The notes: generated by a model from the letters alone, not told the origin. Counted from the first letter of the stretch, positions 26,244-35,761 are shown. The stretch: DNA of 62,605 nt from Sphingobacteriales bacterium (GCA_004293485.1 RDYW01000042.1:1-62605), one strand, 5' to 3'. Numbers and translations are program-made.

Positions 26244-27836
26244 CTACCCGTTCATGGCTACCAAAAATTCATCGTTGCTACGGGTACCTTTCATTTGGTT
26301 TTGTAAAAATTCCATGGCCTCTTGTGGGTTCATATCAGCAAGGTGGTTTCTTAAAATCCATACACGCTGTAAGGTATCTTTATCTAGCAATAAATCGTCT
26401 CGGCGGGTGCTGCTAGCAGTTAAATCAATAGCCGGGAAAATACGTTTGTTCGATAATTTACGGTCTAGTTGTAATTCCATATTACCAGTACCTTTAAATT
26501 CTTCAAAAATTACCTCATCCATTTTCGAGCCTGTATCGGTAAGGGCTGTAGCCAATATGGTAAGCGAACCTCCATCTTCGATATTTCGGGCAGCACCAAA
26601 AAAACGTTTCGGCTTGTGCAACGCATTAGCATCCACACCGCCCGATAATATTTTACCCGATGCTGGAGCAACGGTATTATAGGCTCTGGCTAAGCGAGTT
26701 ATCGAATCTAAAAGTATCACTACATCGTGGCCACACTCTACCATTCGCTTGGCTTTTTCCAATACAATATTTGCAATTTTTACGTGTCTATCAGCAGGTT
26801 CATCAAAGGTTGATGCTACCACTTCGGCCCTTACGTTTCTCGACATATCGGTTACCTCCTCAGGGCGTTCATCAATCAATAAAATAATTAAATATACTTC
26901 GGGGTGGTTGGCCGCAATAGCGTTAGCTACTTCTTTCAATAAATTTGTTTTACCTGTTTTAGGTTGCGCCACTATTAAGCCACGTTGGCCTTTACCTATG
27001 GGGGTAAATAAATCCATTATTCGGGTCGAAAAATCCGATGGCTTGGTATATAAATTTAACCGCTCGGTAGGAAATAATGGTGTTAAATAATCAAACGGAA
27101 CACGGTCGCGTACTTCGGCAGGTATGCGCCCGTTGATAGATTCGACCCTTACCAGCGGAAAATATTTTTCACCTTCTTTAGGGGGCCTAATGCTTCCCCG
27201 TACTGTATCGCCTGTTTTTAACCCAAATAATTTTATTTGCGATTGCGATACATAAATATCATCGGGCGAGGATAGGTAATTATAATCCGACGAGCGTAAA
27301 AAACCGTAGCCATCGGGCATAATTTCTAGCACACCTTCGTTTACAATTACATTATCAAAATCAAAGGTAGTATCGTTGTTTCTATTGATACGTCCATTAT
27401 TTGTATGGTTGTTTTTATCGGTATTCGATGTTTTAATTTCTTTTTTTTCTGGTATTTTATTGTTTGCTACTGCAGGGGTATCTGCACTTTCGTTAGTTGT
27501 AGGTGTTACAATATTTTCATCTATTACAGGCTCGATATCGGGCAAATCAAACAATTTAACATCATCTAGTGGTACATCGCTACGCTTTTTTTCTACCAAC
27601 TCGGCTTTAATAGTTCGGGTTCGTTTTTTAGGTTTTGCGTTGGTTTCGGTAATGCTTACCACCGCCAAAGTGTTATCTAAAGTATTTTTTGCAGCTTCTA
27701 TAAGTGCTTGCTGTTCGGTAATTTTAGCTATTAAATCGGCTTTGCGCAATTCGTCAGCATTTTCAATACCAAAACTTTTTGCAATATCCCGCAGCTCGGA
27801 AACGAGCTTATCGTTCAATTCTATTTTATCAGACAT
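26244..27836 (-). CDS. rho: Transcription termination factor Rho with extended N-terminus
   Basis: A 530-residue ring helicase that ends transcription at C-rich unstructured RNA. Residues about 1-45 form the Rho N-terminal helical domain ([17 protein letters not shown]); about 45-165 is a low-complexity, Asn/Thr/Glu-rich insertion; then the cold-shock RNA-binding domain ([20 protein letters not shown]) and the ATPase core with Walker [24 protein letters not shown] and [11 protein letters not shown] (Q-loop and R-loop regions follow). The insertion makes it longer than E. coli Rho (419). Confidence 0.97.
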   Translation of the reverse strand: MSDKIELNDKLVSELRDIAKSFGIENADELRKADLIAKITEQQALIEAAKNTLDNTLAVVSITETNAKPKKRTRTIKAELVEKKRSDVPLDDVKLFDLPDIEPVIDENIVTPTTNESADTPAVANNKIPEKKEIKTSNTDKNNHTNNGRINRNNDTTFDFDNVIVNEGVLEIMPDGYGFLRSSDYNYLSSPDDIYVSQSQIKLFGLKTGDTVRGSIRPPKEGEKYFPLVRVESINGRIPAEVRDRVPFDYLTPLFPTERLNLYTKPSDFSTRIMDLFTPIGKGQRGLIVAQPKTGKTNLLKEVANAIAANHPEVYLIILLIDERPEEVTDMSRNVRAEVVASTFDEPADRHVKIANIVLEKAKRMVECGHDVVILLDSITRLARAYNTVAPASGKILSGGVDANALHKPKRFFGAARNIEDGGSLTILATALTDTGSKMDEVIFEEFKGTGNMELQLDRKLSNKRIFPAIDLTASSTRRDDLLLDKDTLQRVWILRNHLADMNPQEAMEFLQNQMKGTRSNDEFLVAMNG

Positions 27837-28072
27837 TAATTATGAATTATGTTCAAGGAATTTTTTTTATCATTCACCTCTCGCTCGGTAAGCTTAATCT
27901 TGATTTTTTTCTGAGAAATTTATTAGAAAACTGTAAGCGATAATCGAAGATGATTTAAGATTATGTTGCAATTTTATACAAATTATTATTAGCATCAAAA
28001 TTTTTAAATAAATATTTCGCCATAAAAATTATTAAATTTTACCAACTTTGTTTATTCAACACTTTAAGTTAT

Positions 28073-28900
28073 ATGAACCGCCAACAACTTATTAACCAAA
28101 TAAAGCTAAAAAAAACTTTTTTATGTGTAGGCCTCGATACCCACATTAATAAAATACCCCCGCATTTATTAACCCAGCCTAACCCCGTATTGGCATTTAA
28201 CAAACAAATAATAGATGCCACACACGATTTATGTATTGCCTATAAAATAAATACCGCTTTTTACGAATGCCAAGGCATACAAGGTTGGCAAACCCTGATA
28301 GACACCTTAAATTATATCCCTAAAAATATTTTTACCATTGCCGATGCCAAACGAGGCGATATTGGCAATACAGCAAGCATGTATGCCCAAGCTTTTTTTG
28401 ATAAGCAAGCTTCAGGCATGAGTTTTGATGCCGTAACCGTAGCCCCTTACATGGGTGCCGATAGTGTAAAACCTTTTTTGGCTTTCGCCGATAAATGGAC
28501 GATTTTACTAGCCCTAACATCCAACGAAAGTGGTAAAAATTTTCAACGGATTAAAAACGAAGATGGCTTTTTGTACCAACAAGTAATAACCCAGGCCAAC
28601 CAATGGGCCACTGCCGAACAGCTTATGTATGTAGTAGGTGCTACCCAAGGCCAAGCATTTAAGGATATTAGAAAAATAGCACCGCATCATTTTTTACTTG
28701 TACCGGGCGTGGGCGAGCAAGGTGGTAGCCTAACCGATGTATGTACCTATGGGCTTAACGCCGATTGTGGCTTGATAGTAAACTCATCGCGTGGTATTAT
28801 TTACGCTGGGGCGGATGAAAATTTTGCCAACGCAGCCAGAAACGAAGCTTTAAAAATACAGCAACAAATGGAGGTGGAGCTGGGTAGGATTTTTGATTGA
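28073..28900 (+). CDS. pyrF: Orotidine 5'-phosphate decarboxylase
   Basis: 275 residues, the long (PyrF type 2) branch. It decarboxylates OMP to UMP, the last step of pyrimidine synthesis. Signatures: [18 protein letters not shown] at the N-terminus, the catalytic [14 protein letters not shown] (Lys/Asp tetrad), and [11 protein letters not shown] with [10 protein letters not shown] near the C-terminus. Its pathway partner carB is at 36990-39806. Single gene. Confidence 0.96.
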   Translation: MNRQQLINQIKLKKTFLCVGLDTHINKIPPHLLTQPNPVLAFNKQIIDATHDLCIAYKINTAFYECQGIQGWQTLIDTLNYIPKNIFTIADAKRGDIGNTASMYAQAFFDKQASGMSFDAVTVAPYMGADSVKPFLAFADKWTILLALTSNESGKNFQRIKNEDGFLYQQVITQANQWATAEQLMYVVGATQGQAFKDIRKIAPHHFLLVPGVGEQGGSLTDVCTYGLNADCGLIVNSSRGIIYAGADENFANAARNEALKIQQQMEVELGRIFD

Positions 28901-28919
28901 TAACTATCACCATCGAAAT

Positions 28920-28980
28920 GGTTTTCAACCGCTGTTGAGGTAACCTTGCCAACGATCTTTTTCAGACCTTGGCAACGGTT
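28920..28980 (+). repeat. Structured repeat 3, left copy
   Basis: It contains the hairpin TCAAC-CGCT-GTTGA (28925-28938) and a second inverted repeat TTGCCAA (28946-28952) / TTGGCAA (28969-28975). A second copy at 29809-29868 and a short one at 29902-29926 follow. It marks the left edge of a decayed two-gene module. Confidence 0.65.
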
Positions 28981-29102
28981 AATGCATAATATTCCATAAT
29001 CATCGGATAATAATATTTTTGATTTTTGAAACGGGTTTTTTTAAGTGATTTGAGGTGTAGATTTAAAAATGGCATATAACTGAATTAAAAACTTAGGCAA
29101 GG

Positions 29103-29557
29103 GCGCTTGACCGATACGAAATAAAAGCAGGAAATAATTTAACAACTTTTGAGTTTTTAAGCGAAGGTAAAAATGGGCAAATTTTGAAAATAATTCAATT
29201 TCAACAAATGAACCTTGATAACCTTTAAAACCTAGCTTTTGGCGACAAAGACTTAAAAACAGGTAAAATTGATGATAAGGTAGTTACAGATAATGGTGAT
29301 TCGGAAAAGTACTTGCTACGGTTGTATCTGCAATTTATGTTTTCGCAAATCGTTATCCCTATAGTTGGATTTATGCAACAGGAAGTACCGCATCAAGAAC
29401 ACGACTGTATAGAATGGGAATAAACAAATATTATGAGATTGTTGTTAACGATTTTGAAATAATGGGAGAATATAAAAATGAGTGGGAAAATTATATGTTT
29501 GGCAAAGATTATCAAGCATTTGCCGTTCATAGAAAAAATACTAAATTTGAATTATGA
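29103..29557 (+). pseudogene. Broken DUF6934-like gene
   Basis: The conceptual translation reads RYEIKAGNNLTTFEFLSEGK, then a TAA (29226-29228) where the family has Tyr before NLAFGD, then GKIDDKVVTDNGDSEK; after a 1-nt loss near 29309 it goes on in the next frame as ATVVSAIYVFANRYP, TGSTASRTRLYRMGIN and WENYMFGKDYQAFAVHRK. The NLAFGD / DNGD / GSTASRTRLYRMGI pattern is that of a Bacteroidota family I recall as DUF6934. It therefore has one nonsense and one frameshift change. The 5' end is unclear. It overlaps the next small gene by ATGA. Confidence 0.7.
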
Positions 29558-29730
29558 AATCAATCTTAGAATTAAACGAAACAAAAGTACCAGCGGTAAA
29601 AATTGACCCAACGTTAAATAAGTATGATAAAATTGTGCTTTTCCCAGAGAAACTCGCAAAAGCAAATGATATGCTTAAAAACTCCAATTTTACCGAAGTT
29701 TTGGGTGCTAAGCAAAAGGGTTATAGTTGA
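29554..29730 (+). CDS. Small protein downstream of the DUF6934-like pseudogene
   Basis: A 58-residue intact frame: MKSILELNETKVPAVKIDPT, then NKYDKIVLFPEKLAKANDML, ending GAKQKGYS. Its ATG overlaps the stop of the broken upstream gene (ATGA), typical of coupled pairs. Small size, charge and position suggest a partner protein of the DUF6934-like product, possibly in a toxin-antitoxin-like pair, but this is inference. No named family recognised. Confidence 0.55.
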   Translation: MKSILELNETKVPAVKIDPTLNKYDKIVLFPEKLAKANDMLKNSNFTEVLGAKQKGYS

Positions 29731-29808
29731 GTTTTACTTAATATTTGTGCAATAACCAATGCTTAAAAAATAACCATACAATATTTACTCAGTCTTTACC
29801 ATCCACAA

Positions 29809-29868
29809 GGCTTTCGACCGTTGTCGAAGTTTCGCCTTGCCAACGGTCTTTTTTCAGACCTTAACGGT
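29809..29868 (+). repeat. Structured repeat 3, right copy
   Basis: It aligns with 28920-28980 over about 58 nt. The first stem is TCGAC-CGTT-GTCGA (29814-29827); against the left copy both sides of one base pair changed (A-T to G-C), keeping the stem. The second arm is shortened (TTAA instead of TTGGCAA). A further fragment, TTTTCAACCG, is at 29872-29881. Confidence 0.65.
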
Positions 29869-29901
29869 AGATTTTCAACCGTTATAGTGTACCTTCTACA
29901 A

Positions 29902-29926
29902 GGTTTTCAACCGCTGTTGATGTAAC
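29902..29926 (+). repeat. Structured repeat 3, short copy
   Basis: It repeats GGTTTTCAACCGCTGTTGA exactly as in the left copy, hairpin included, then diverges. It lies 29 nt before the SDR gene start and would be in its leader. Confidence 0.6.
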
Positions 29927-29954
29927 TTGTTTAAAAACAATAACATATATAAAA

Positions 29955-30770
29955 ATGAACCTACAAAACAAACTCATTATTATAACTGGTGCAAGTAGTG
30001 GTATAGGCTTAGCCTGCGCCCACGAGTGTGCCAAACGGGGGGCAAATTTAGTTTTGGCTGCCCGCCAATATGTTAAAATATGCGAAATTGCCAATAGCCT
30101 ACAATCCCAGTATGGCATAAAAGCCTTAGCCGTACAAACCGATGTAGCTAGTGAGACCGATTGTGAGCAATTGATAAAGCAAAGCATGTATACTTTTGGT
30201 AAAATAGATGTATTAATAAATAATGCAGGTATAAGTATGCGGGCTTTATTTGCAAGTTTAGATTTAGATGTGCTACGTAAAGTAATGGATATTAACTTTT
30301 GGGGAACTGTGTATTGTACCAAATATGCCTTGCCACATTTATTAGAAAGCAAAGGGACTTTGGTTGCGGTATCGTCCATAGCTGGTTTTAAAGGCTTGCC
30401 TGGCCGTACTGGTTATTCGGCATCAAAATTTGCTATCAATGGTTTTTTAGAATCGTTACGGATAGAAAACCTAAAAACAGGCTTAAACGTAATGCTTGCC
30501 TGCCCAGGTTTTACAGCATCAAATATCCGCAATGTAGCCCTTAATAGCCAAGCACAATCGCAGGGCGAAAGTAGTATGGACGAAGATAAGATGATGACAG
30601 CCACACAAGTAGCAGCTATAATTTTAGATGGAGTACAACACCATAAACGCCAATTAATAATTACAGGGCAAGGTAAACTTACCGTTTTTATGCAAAAGTT
30701 TTTTCCTTCGTTATTGGATAAACTGGTGTATAATCATTTTAAAAAAGAAAAAGATCCTTTAATTACATAG
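29955..30770 (+). CDS. Short-chain dehydrogenase/reductase
   Basis: 271 residues. The NAD(P)-binding TGASSGIG (residues 11-18), LINNAGIS, the catalytic Ser region VAVSSIAGFKGLPGRTGYSA and YSASK (Tyr/Lys pair) are intact, followed by LACPGFTASNIRN. A classical SDR close to DHRS7-like enzymes; substrate unknown. It precedes the NUDIX gene by 40 nt in the same direction and may share its transcript. Confidence 0.92.
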   Translation: MNLQNKLIIITGASSGIGLACAHECAKRGANLVLAARQYVKICEIANSLQSQYGIKALAVQTDVASETDCEQLIKQSMYTFGKIDVLINNAGISMRALFASLDLDVLRKVMDINFWGTVYCTKYALPHLLESKGTLVAVSSIAGFKGLPGRTGYSASKFAINGFLESLRIENLKTGLNVMLACPGFTASNIRNVALNSQAQSQGESSMDEDKMMTATQVAAIILDGVQHHKRQLIITGQGKLTVFMQKFFPSLLDKLVYNHFKKEKDPLIT

Positions 30771-30810
30771 GCTTTAATGCCAAAAAAATCTCACCAAAAA
30801 AAATAAATAT

Positions 30811-31356
30811 ATGAAATGGAAAACCTTATCGTCAGAATACATCGTAAAAAAACCTTGGGCAACACTACGTGTAGATAACTGCGAGCTACCCGATGGACGC
30901 ATAGCCAACGAATATTATGTGTTAGAATACCCAAACTGGGCAAATGCCGTTGCCATAACCGAAAGTGGAGAAATGATAATGGTACGCCAATACCGCCATA
31001 GCGGAGGCATAACATCGCTAGAAATACCTGGCGGCGTGATAGAAAATGGCGAAGAACCCGTAAAAGCCATAGAGCGAGAATTATTAGAAGAAACTGGTTA
31101 CGCTTTCGATAAATTAGAGTTAATATCAACCGTTTACCCAAACCCCGCTACATCTAACAACGTATGTTTTTGTTACTTAGCCACAGGCGGAAAAAAAGTA
31201 CAAGCACAAAGCCTTGATGAACACGAAGATATTTCGGTAGAACTTTTTAGCATCGAAACAGTAAAACAAATGTTACTTAATAACCAAATACCGCAATCGC
31301 TGCATACTACTGGCTTGTTTTACGCATTTTTAAAAATAGGTGAAATAAAAGGGTAG
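30811..31356 (+). CDS. NUDIX hydrolase, ADP-ribose pyrophosphatase type
   Basis: 181 residues. The full Nudix box GGVIENGEEPVKAIEREL, LEETGYAF is at about residues 74-98, with the ADPRase-like features MVRQYRHSGG and STVYPNPATSNN downstream. It probably cleaves ADP-ribose or a related sugar nucleotide. Codon use is ordinary. It is about 40 nt after the SDR gene. Confidence 0.9.
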   Translation: MKWKTLSSEYIVKKPWATLRVDNCELPDGRIANEYYVLEYPNWANAVAITESGEMIMVRQYRHSGGITSLEIPGGVIENGEEPVKAIERELLEETGYAFDKLELISTVYPNPATSNNVCFCYLATGGKKVQAQSLDEHEDISVELFSIETVKQMLLNNQIPQSLHTTGLFYAFLKIGEIKG

Positions 31357-31448
31357 TATTTTTACTATAAGTTAATGTGCAGATGTAAAACAAAAGCCCG
31401 ATAATTGCTTAAAGCAGTTTTTACACCTTAAGCAACTGCATTAAATTT

Positions 31449-31456
31449 TATATTTG
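31449..31456 (+). promoter_or_regulatory. Probable -7 box TATATTTG of moaA
   Basis: It matches TAnnTTTG, 29 nt before moaA. No matching -33 box seen. Confidence 0.45.
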
Positions 31457-31485
31457 TAAAAAACTGCTGTTTTATCCTAAAATTA

Positions 31486-32439
31486 ATGATTTCACTTGCC
31501 AACCCACATCAACGAAAGTTTAAAAACCTTAGGGTAAGCCTTACCGACGTTTGCAACCTTAATTGTGTTTATTGCACCTTAGGTAACGATGATGAAATAA
31601 ATGCCGACCACAGACCACAACAACCCGCTAGTTTTTTTATCAAACTAGTGGCAAAATTGCACAAACAATTACACCTTGATAGCATCCGCTTAACCGGCGG
31701 CGAACCACTTTTATACCGCCACTTGTCCGATTTAATTGAAGGATTAAAGCAATTAAATATCAATGATATTAACCTAACTAGTAATGGTTTTTTGCTGGCT
31801 AGGCATGCACTAATGCTAAAAAAAGCTGGCTTAAAAGCCATCAATATTTCGTTAGACGCTATTGATGAAGAATTATTTTTTAAAATTACTAAGCGCAAAA
31901 ATGTAACCCGTGTAGTAGCAGGTATTGATACCGCATTACAAAACGGCTTAACCGTAAAACTTAACACTGTAATAATGAAAGGTATAAACGAAAATCAAAT
32001 TTTACCCCTCCTTGATTTCGCATTTTCTCGAAACATACCCATTCGATTTTTGGAAGTTATGGCAATGGGGCATTTATATCAAAATGTAAATCAACATTTT
32101 GTAAGCCAACAGCAAATTTTAGATACCATTGCCACCAAACACACTTTTAGCACTATGGTTAGAAAAACATCGGCAACAGCCCAATACTGGCTTACAAACA
32201 AGGGACAAACTTTTGGCATTATTGCCAACGAAACTGCCCCTTTTTGCCACGATTGCAACCGATTACGCCTTGATGCTAAAGGAAATATATACGGCTGCCT
32301 TAGTAATAATAACCCTATTGCTATTGGTATTGAAATGCAACCGAACATATTGGCACAAAAACTGCATGAAGCTATGCAGCAAAAACAAGCTTATAAATTT
32401 GCTGGTAGCCAGTTAAGTATGTTGGAAATAGGCGGATAA
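31486..32439 (+). CDS. moaA: GTP 3',8-cyclase (molybdenum cofactor synthesis)
   Basis: A 317-residue radical-SAM enzyme making 3',8-cyclo-GTP, the first step to molybdopterin. The N-terminal cluster Cys are C23, C27 and C30 (CNLNCVYC); the second cluster Cys are C254, C257 and C271 (CHDCNRLRLDAKG...C). The LTGGEP SAM-binding motif is present. The protein ends in Gly-Gly, the C-terminal tail that reaches into the active site in this family. No other mo-cofactor gene is near, which is unusual as moa genes often cluster. Confidence 0.95.
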   Translation: MISLANPHQRKFKNLRVSLTDVCNLNCVYCTLGNDDEINADHRPQQPASFFIKLVAKLHKQLHLDSIRLTGGEPLLYRHLSDLIEGLKQLNINDINLTSNGFLLARHALMLKKAGLKAINISLDAIDEELFFKITKRKNVTRVVAGIDTALQNGLTVKLNTVIMKGINENQILPLLDFAFSRNIPIRFLEVMAMGHLYQNVNQHFVSQQQILDTIATKHTFSTMVRKTSATAQYWLTNKGQTFGIIANETAPFCHDCNRLRLDAKGNIYGCLSNNNPIAIGIEMQPNILAQKLHEAMQQKQAYKFAGSQLSMLEIGG

Positions 32440-32479
32440 AAGTAATTTATTGTAATTTATCAGGTTTTGAGAACCTTAA

Positions 32480-32516
32480 AAAAAAGTGCTTTAATGTTTA
32501 TTTAAAGCACTTTTTT
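32480..32516. terminator. Terminator between moaA and tRNA-Ser
   Basis: AAAAAAGTGCTTTAA (32480-32494) / TTAAAGCACTTTTTT (32502-32516), a perfect 15-bp stem with T run. It serves moaA on the plus strand and the tRNA on the minus strand. Confidence 0.88.
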
Positions 32517-32527
32517 GTTTAAGGTAT

Positions 32528-32617
32528 TGGCGGAGAGTTAGGGATTCGAACCCCAGGACCCTTTAACAAGTCAACAGTTTTCAAGACTGCCGCAATCGAC
32601 CGCTCTGCCAACTCTCC
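32528..32617 (-). tRNA. tRNA-Ser (anticodon UGA)
   Basis: Acceptor arms GGAGAGT (5' end at 32617) and ACTCTCC pair fully; discriminator G; CCA is encoded (32530-32528). The anticodon loop CTTGAAA gives TGA at 32583-32581, closed by GCAGT/ACTGT with one mismatch-type end pair. A long variable arm (class II) and the T loop TTCGAAT confirm serine. It reads UCA and related codons. The surrounding gap 32440-32809 holds nothing else but the terminator. Confidence 0.95.
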
Positions 32618-32809
32618 GCCGCAAAAGTACAAAAGCGATTGATTGTGGCAAATTAATTTTACACTTTTTGTTTAAAAAATTAACATTCAACAGATTAAAA
32701 AGTAGAATATTTTTTTCTATAAATCAAAGGTGAACTTTTAGTATCAAAAGTTTTTTTGCTAATACGCTAATTTATAGCCAATTTTACTAGCCAACTAAAA
32801 TTAATTATC

Positions 32810-33520
32810 ATGCGTGTATGTATAGCGTTTACTTTTTTAATATTGCTTGTACGTTGTAAAACCGAAGCATTAAAGCCCGAAATTATAGCACCATTACCTA
32901 AGCCTAATGTAAAAAACTATACTTACTTGGCCTTAGGCGATTCGTACATGGCATCAAACCCTAGTGGCCTGCGCAGCGGATTCCCCTATAAACTAACCGA
33001 TACACTAAAAAAAGAAGGGCTAAGCATTAGCCCGACCATTATTGCACAATTTGGTTGGACAAGCAGCGATTTATACCATGCCATCCTATCAAGAAACATT
33101 AATACCCAAAAATATGACGCAATAACCTTATGTATTGGTGTAAATAATCATTATCAAATGCTAGATACTGGCTTATATAGGCATGATTTTAGAAAAATAA
33201 TAAACGCCTGCTTAAATAGTGTAAACGGCGAAGCTAAAAAAATATTTGTTTTAAGCATACCAGATTGGAGTGTAACCCAATTTGCAAAAACAGACAACCG
33301 AACTCCCGAACAAATAGCCCGGGAAATAATCGATTTTAACGCTATTAACGCCGATGAAGCCACAAAGGCAAAGGTTAATTATATAAACATTACTACAATA
33401 TCGCGAGAAGCGAAAACCGATATTGCCTTAATATCTAAAGATACCTTACACCCATCCGAAAAAATGCACAACAAATGGGTGAGGATAGTATATCCATTTA
33501 TTATTACAGCATTTAATTAA
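32810..33520 (+). CDS. SGNH/GDSL hydrolase, probable lipoprotein
   Basis: 236 residues. A short hydrophobic start ending LILLVRC may be a lipoprotein signal (Cys at residue 16). LALGDSYMAS carries the catalytic Ser, CIGVNNHYQM the Asn block, and DTLHPSEKMH the Asp/His pair, so the triad is complete. It would remove acyl or acetyl groups from an envelope-located substrate that cannot be named. Single gene, converging on trpG. Confidence 0.85.
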   Translation: MRVCIAFTFLILLVRCKTEALKPEIIAPLPKPNVKNYTYLALGDSYMASNPSGLRSGFPYKLTDTLKKEGLSISPTIIAQFGWTSSDLYHAILSRNINTQKYDAITLCIGVNNHYQMLDTGLYRHDFRKIINACLNSVNGEAKKIFVLSIPDWSVTQFAKTDNRTPEQIAREIIDFNAINADEATKAKVNYINITTISREAKTDIALISKDTLHPSEKMHNKWVRIVYPFIITAFN

Positions 33521-33557
33521 TTGCCGCTAAAAAACTGTTACTTTTTATAGTCAACAA

Positions 33558-34127
33558 CTATACTTTACTACACCAATTGCCCAACATTTCTTTTCCATAT
33601 TCGGTTAGTACCGATTCGGGATGAAACTGAACACCTCTAACATCGTGGCTTGTGTGCCTAAGAGCCATCATAACTCCTTTATCATCTTCGGCGGTAATTT
33701 CTATACAAGATGGCAAATTTTCGGGTTGTACAGCCCATGAATGGTAACGCCCAACCTTAAACTGTGAAGGCAAAGCATTAAAAAGTATTTCGTTTTTTAC
33801 AACATTAATATTGGTGGCGGTACCATGTATTGGTTTTGCTAGGTTATACAGTTCGCCACCATAAACTTCGGCAATAGCCTGGTGCCCAAGGCATATACCC
33901 AATATGCTTTTATTTTGACCGTATTGTTTAATTACATCTAACAGTAAGCCCGCTTCCGACGGAATGCCTGGCCCTGGCGATAGCAAAATTTTATCGTAAG
34001 CGTCCACATCGGCTAGGGCAAATTTATCGTTACGCCATACATCGGCTTGCAAGCCTAACTCATTAATTAAGTGTACCAGGTTGTAGGTAAACGAATCGTA
34101 ATTATCTATTACTAATATATTTTTCAT
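33558..34127 (-). CDS. trpG: Anthranilate synthase component II (glutamine amidotransferase)
   Basis: 189 residues. It supplies ammonia to TrpE from glutamine. The class I amidotransferase triad is present: nucleophile Cys in GICLGHQAIAE, and His/Glu in GVQFHPESVLTEYG. The N-terminus ILVIDNYDSFTYNLVHLI is typical of TrpG/PabA. Position 25 nt after trpE, behind a Trp attenuator, favours the tryptophan role; dual use with pabB is possible. Confidence 0.93.
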   Translation of the reverse strand: MKNILVIDNYDSFTYNLVHLINELGLQADVWRNDKFALADVDAYDKILLSPGPGIPSEAGLLLDVIKQYGQNKSILGICLGHQAIAEVYGGELYNLAKPIHGTATNINVVKNEILFNALPSQFKVGRYHSWAVQPENLPSCIEITAEDDKGVMMALRHTSHDVRGVQFHPESVLTEYGKEMLGNWCSKV

Positions 34128-34152
34128 TTTATTATTTCTATTGAGGCTAAAA

Positions 34153-35565
34153 TTATACCGTTTCGGCCATTGTTAATGCGTTACGCAAGGCGGCAATTTT
34201 GTTTTTTACTTCGTTTAGTTCGCTTACAGGGTCTGAGTAAGCAACCACGCCCGCACCTGCTTGGTAATGCAATACATTGTTTTTGCTAAGGAACGAGCGT
34301 ATCATAATGGCGTGGTTAAAATCGCCATTAAAACCTAAAAAACCTATTGCACCGCTATAAAAACTGCGTTTTTGGTTTTCGTACTGGTCTATCAATTGCA
34401 TGGCCCTATACTTGGGTGCGCCACTTAATGTACCGGCGGGGAAGGTATCGGCCACAATATTAAAAGGATTTACGCCTGGCATTATGCAGCCTTCTACTTT
34501 TGAAACCAAATGAATAAGGTGCGAGTAATATTGTACTTCTTTGTAAGCTTTAACATGTACATGGTTACAATGGCGGCTTAAATCGTTACGGGCTAGGTCG
34601 ACTAGCATTACGTGTTCGGCCGATTCTTTGGGGTCTTGTTCTAACTTTTCGGCTAATAATTTATCTTCAACATCGTTGCCTGTACGCTTAAAAGTTCCTG
34701 CAATAGGGTAAATTGTGGCTATATTGTTTTTTATAGTGAGCTGCGCCTCGGGCGATGAACCAAAAATTTTAAACCCACCATAATCAAAATAAAACAAATA
34801 AGGCGATGGGTTTATAGACCGTAAAGCCCTATAAACATTAAATTCGTCGCCCGTAAAAGCGGTTGCAAAAGCCCGTGATGGCACAATTTGAAAAACATCG
34901 CCACGGTAAACATGTTTTTTCATCGTTTCTACAAGGGTAATAAACCCTTCATCGCTTAGGTTTGATGTTTCTTGGCCGCTAACTTTAAAGCTATATTCGG
35001 GAAAGTTTTTATTGTTTATAAGGTATTCTATTTTATCTAAGCCATGGCTTTCGGTTTCGTATTCGCTTTGGTTTTTTACAATATACAGCTCGTTTTTAAA
35101 ATGGTCAATCGCTATAATATACCTGTACACGTGGTACTGCATTGTGGGTATGCTGCGGGTATCGGCAACATCTTTTTTAAGTACGATATCTTCAAAATGC
35201 TCCACCGCTTCGTGGGTAAAGTAGCCAAATAGCCCATCGGTAATAAACTTTAAATGGGTATCGGCATCGGTTTTAAACGCCGCCTGAAACTGGCTTATTT
35301 CATCAATTAAAACAAATTCACCTGCGTTTAAGGTTTCTTTTTTACCATCGGGATAATATTTTTTTAGGTTTTGGTTTTCGAGTTTTATGCCTGCAATAGG
35401 GTCGCAGCAGATATAGCTCATGCTGTTTTCGCGGCTATGGTAATCCGAACTTTCGAGCAATAAACTATTAGGGAAAACATCGCGAAGACGCAAATAAATA
35501 CTTACTGGCGTGGTGGTATCGGCCAGCATTTTTTTATATATAACTTTAAATTTGTAGGGTTTCAT
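34153..35565 (-). CDS. trpE: Anthranilate synthase component I
   Basis: 470 residues; converts chorismate and ammonia to anthranilate. The Trp-feedback element near the N-terminus reads LLESSDYHSRENSMSYICCD, close to the LLES motif of feedback-sensitive TrpE. Catalytic-core signatures: RGDVFQIVPSRAFA, SSPEAQL, PIAGTFKRTGND, EHVMLVDLARNDLSRH and AGTLSGAPKYRAM. It heads a trpE-trpG pair; other trp genes are not in the window. Upstream lie a leader peptide with tandem Trp codons and a terminator. Confidence 0.95.
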   Translation of the reverse strand: MKPYKFKVIYKKMLADTTTPVSIYLRLRDVFPNSLLLESSDYHSRENSMSYICCDPIAGIKLENQNLKKYYPDGKKETLNAGEFVLIDEISQFQAAFKTDADTHLKFITDGLFGYFTHEAVEHFEDIVLKKDVADTRSIPTMQYHVYRYIIAIDHFKNELYIVKNQSEYETESHGLDKIEYLINNKNFPEYSFKVSGQETSNLSDEGFITLVETMKKHVYRGDVFQIVPSRAFATAFTGDEFNVYRALRSINPSPYLFYFDYGGFKIFGSSPEAQLTIKNNIATIYPIAGTFKRTGNDVEDKLLAEKLEQDPKESAEHVMLVDLARNDLSRHCNHVHVKAYKEVQYYSHLIHLVSKVEGCIMPGVNPFNIVADTFPAGTLSGAPKYRAMQLIDQYENQKRSFYSGAIGFLGFNGDFNHAIMIRSFLSKNNVLHYQAGAGVVAYSDPVSELNEVKNKIAALRNALTMAETV

Positions 35566-35616
35566 TTTTTAAAATTGTGTTGTTGTAAGTTTTTTTATTG
35601 GGGCTGGGCATAAAAA

Positions 35617-35643
35617 AACCCAACGGATTTTAAGCGTCGGGCT
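35617..35643 (-). terminator. trp attenuator terminator
   Basis: On the minus strand AGCCCGACG (35643-35635) pairs with CGTTGGGTT (35625-35617; one G-U), followed by a run of T. It lies between the leader ORF and trpE. The competing antiterminator pairs 35706-35688 (GCATCGG and TGTATTTT) with 35650-35634 (AAAATACA and CCGACGC), which includes the 5' arm of this terminator. Confidence 0.85.
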
Positions 35644-35685
35644 GTATTTTTAGGATTATAAGATTGATTGAGTTTAAGCTAAAAA

Positions 35686-35754
35686 TTAAAATACATATAC
35701 CGATGCTGCGCTACTATAACGCCACCAACTAAATGTATTTGTATATTTTATCAT
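35686..35754 (-). CDS. trpL: trp operon leader peptide
   Basis: A 22-residue frame, MIKYTNTFSWWRYSSAASVY plus VF, with adjacent Trp codons at 35727-35722. The stop codon lies inside attenuator segment 2. Segment 1, AAATACAT (35740-35733), just before the Trp codons can pair with ATGTATTT (35696-35689). A ribosome stalled on Trp codons would cover segment 1, freeing segment 2 for the antiterminator; a ribosome reaching the stop would cover segment 2 and let the terminator form. This is the classical transcription-attenuation design. It is not product-annotated in most pipelines because of its size. Confidence 0.85.
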   Translation of the reverse strand: MIKYTNTFSWWRYSSAASVYVF

Positions 35755-35761
35755 ATGGCAA

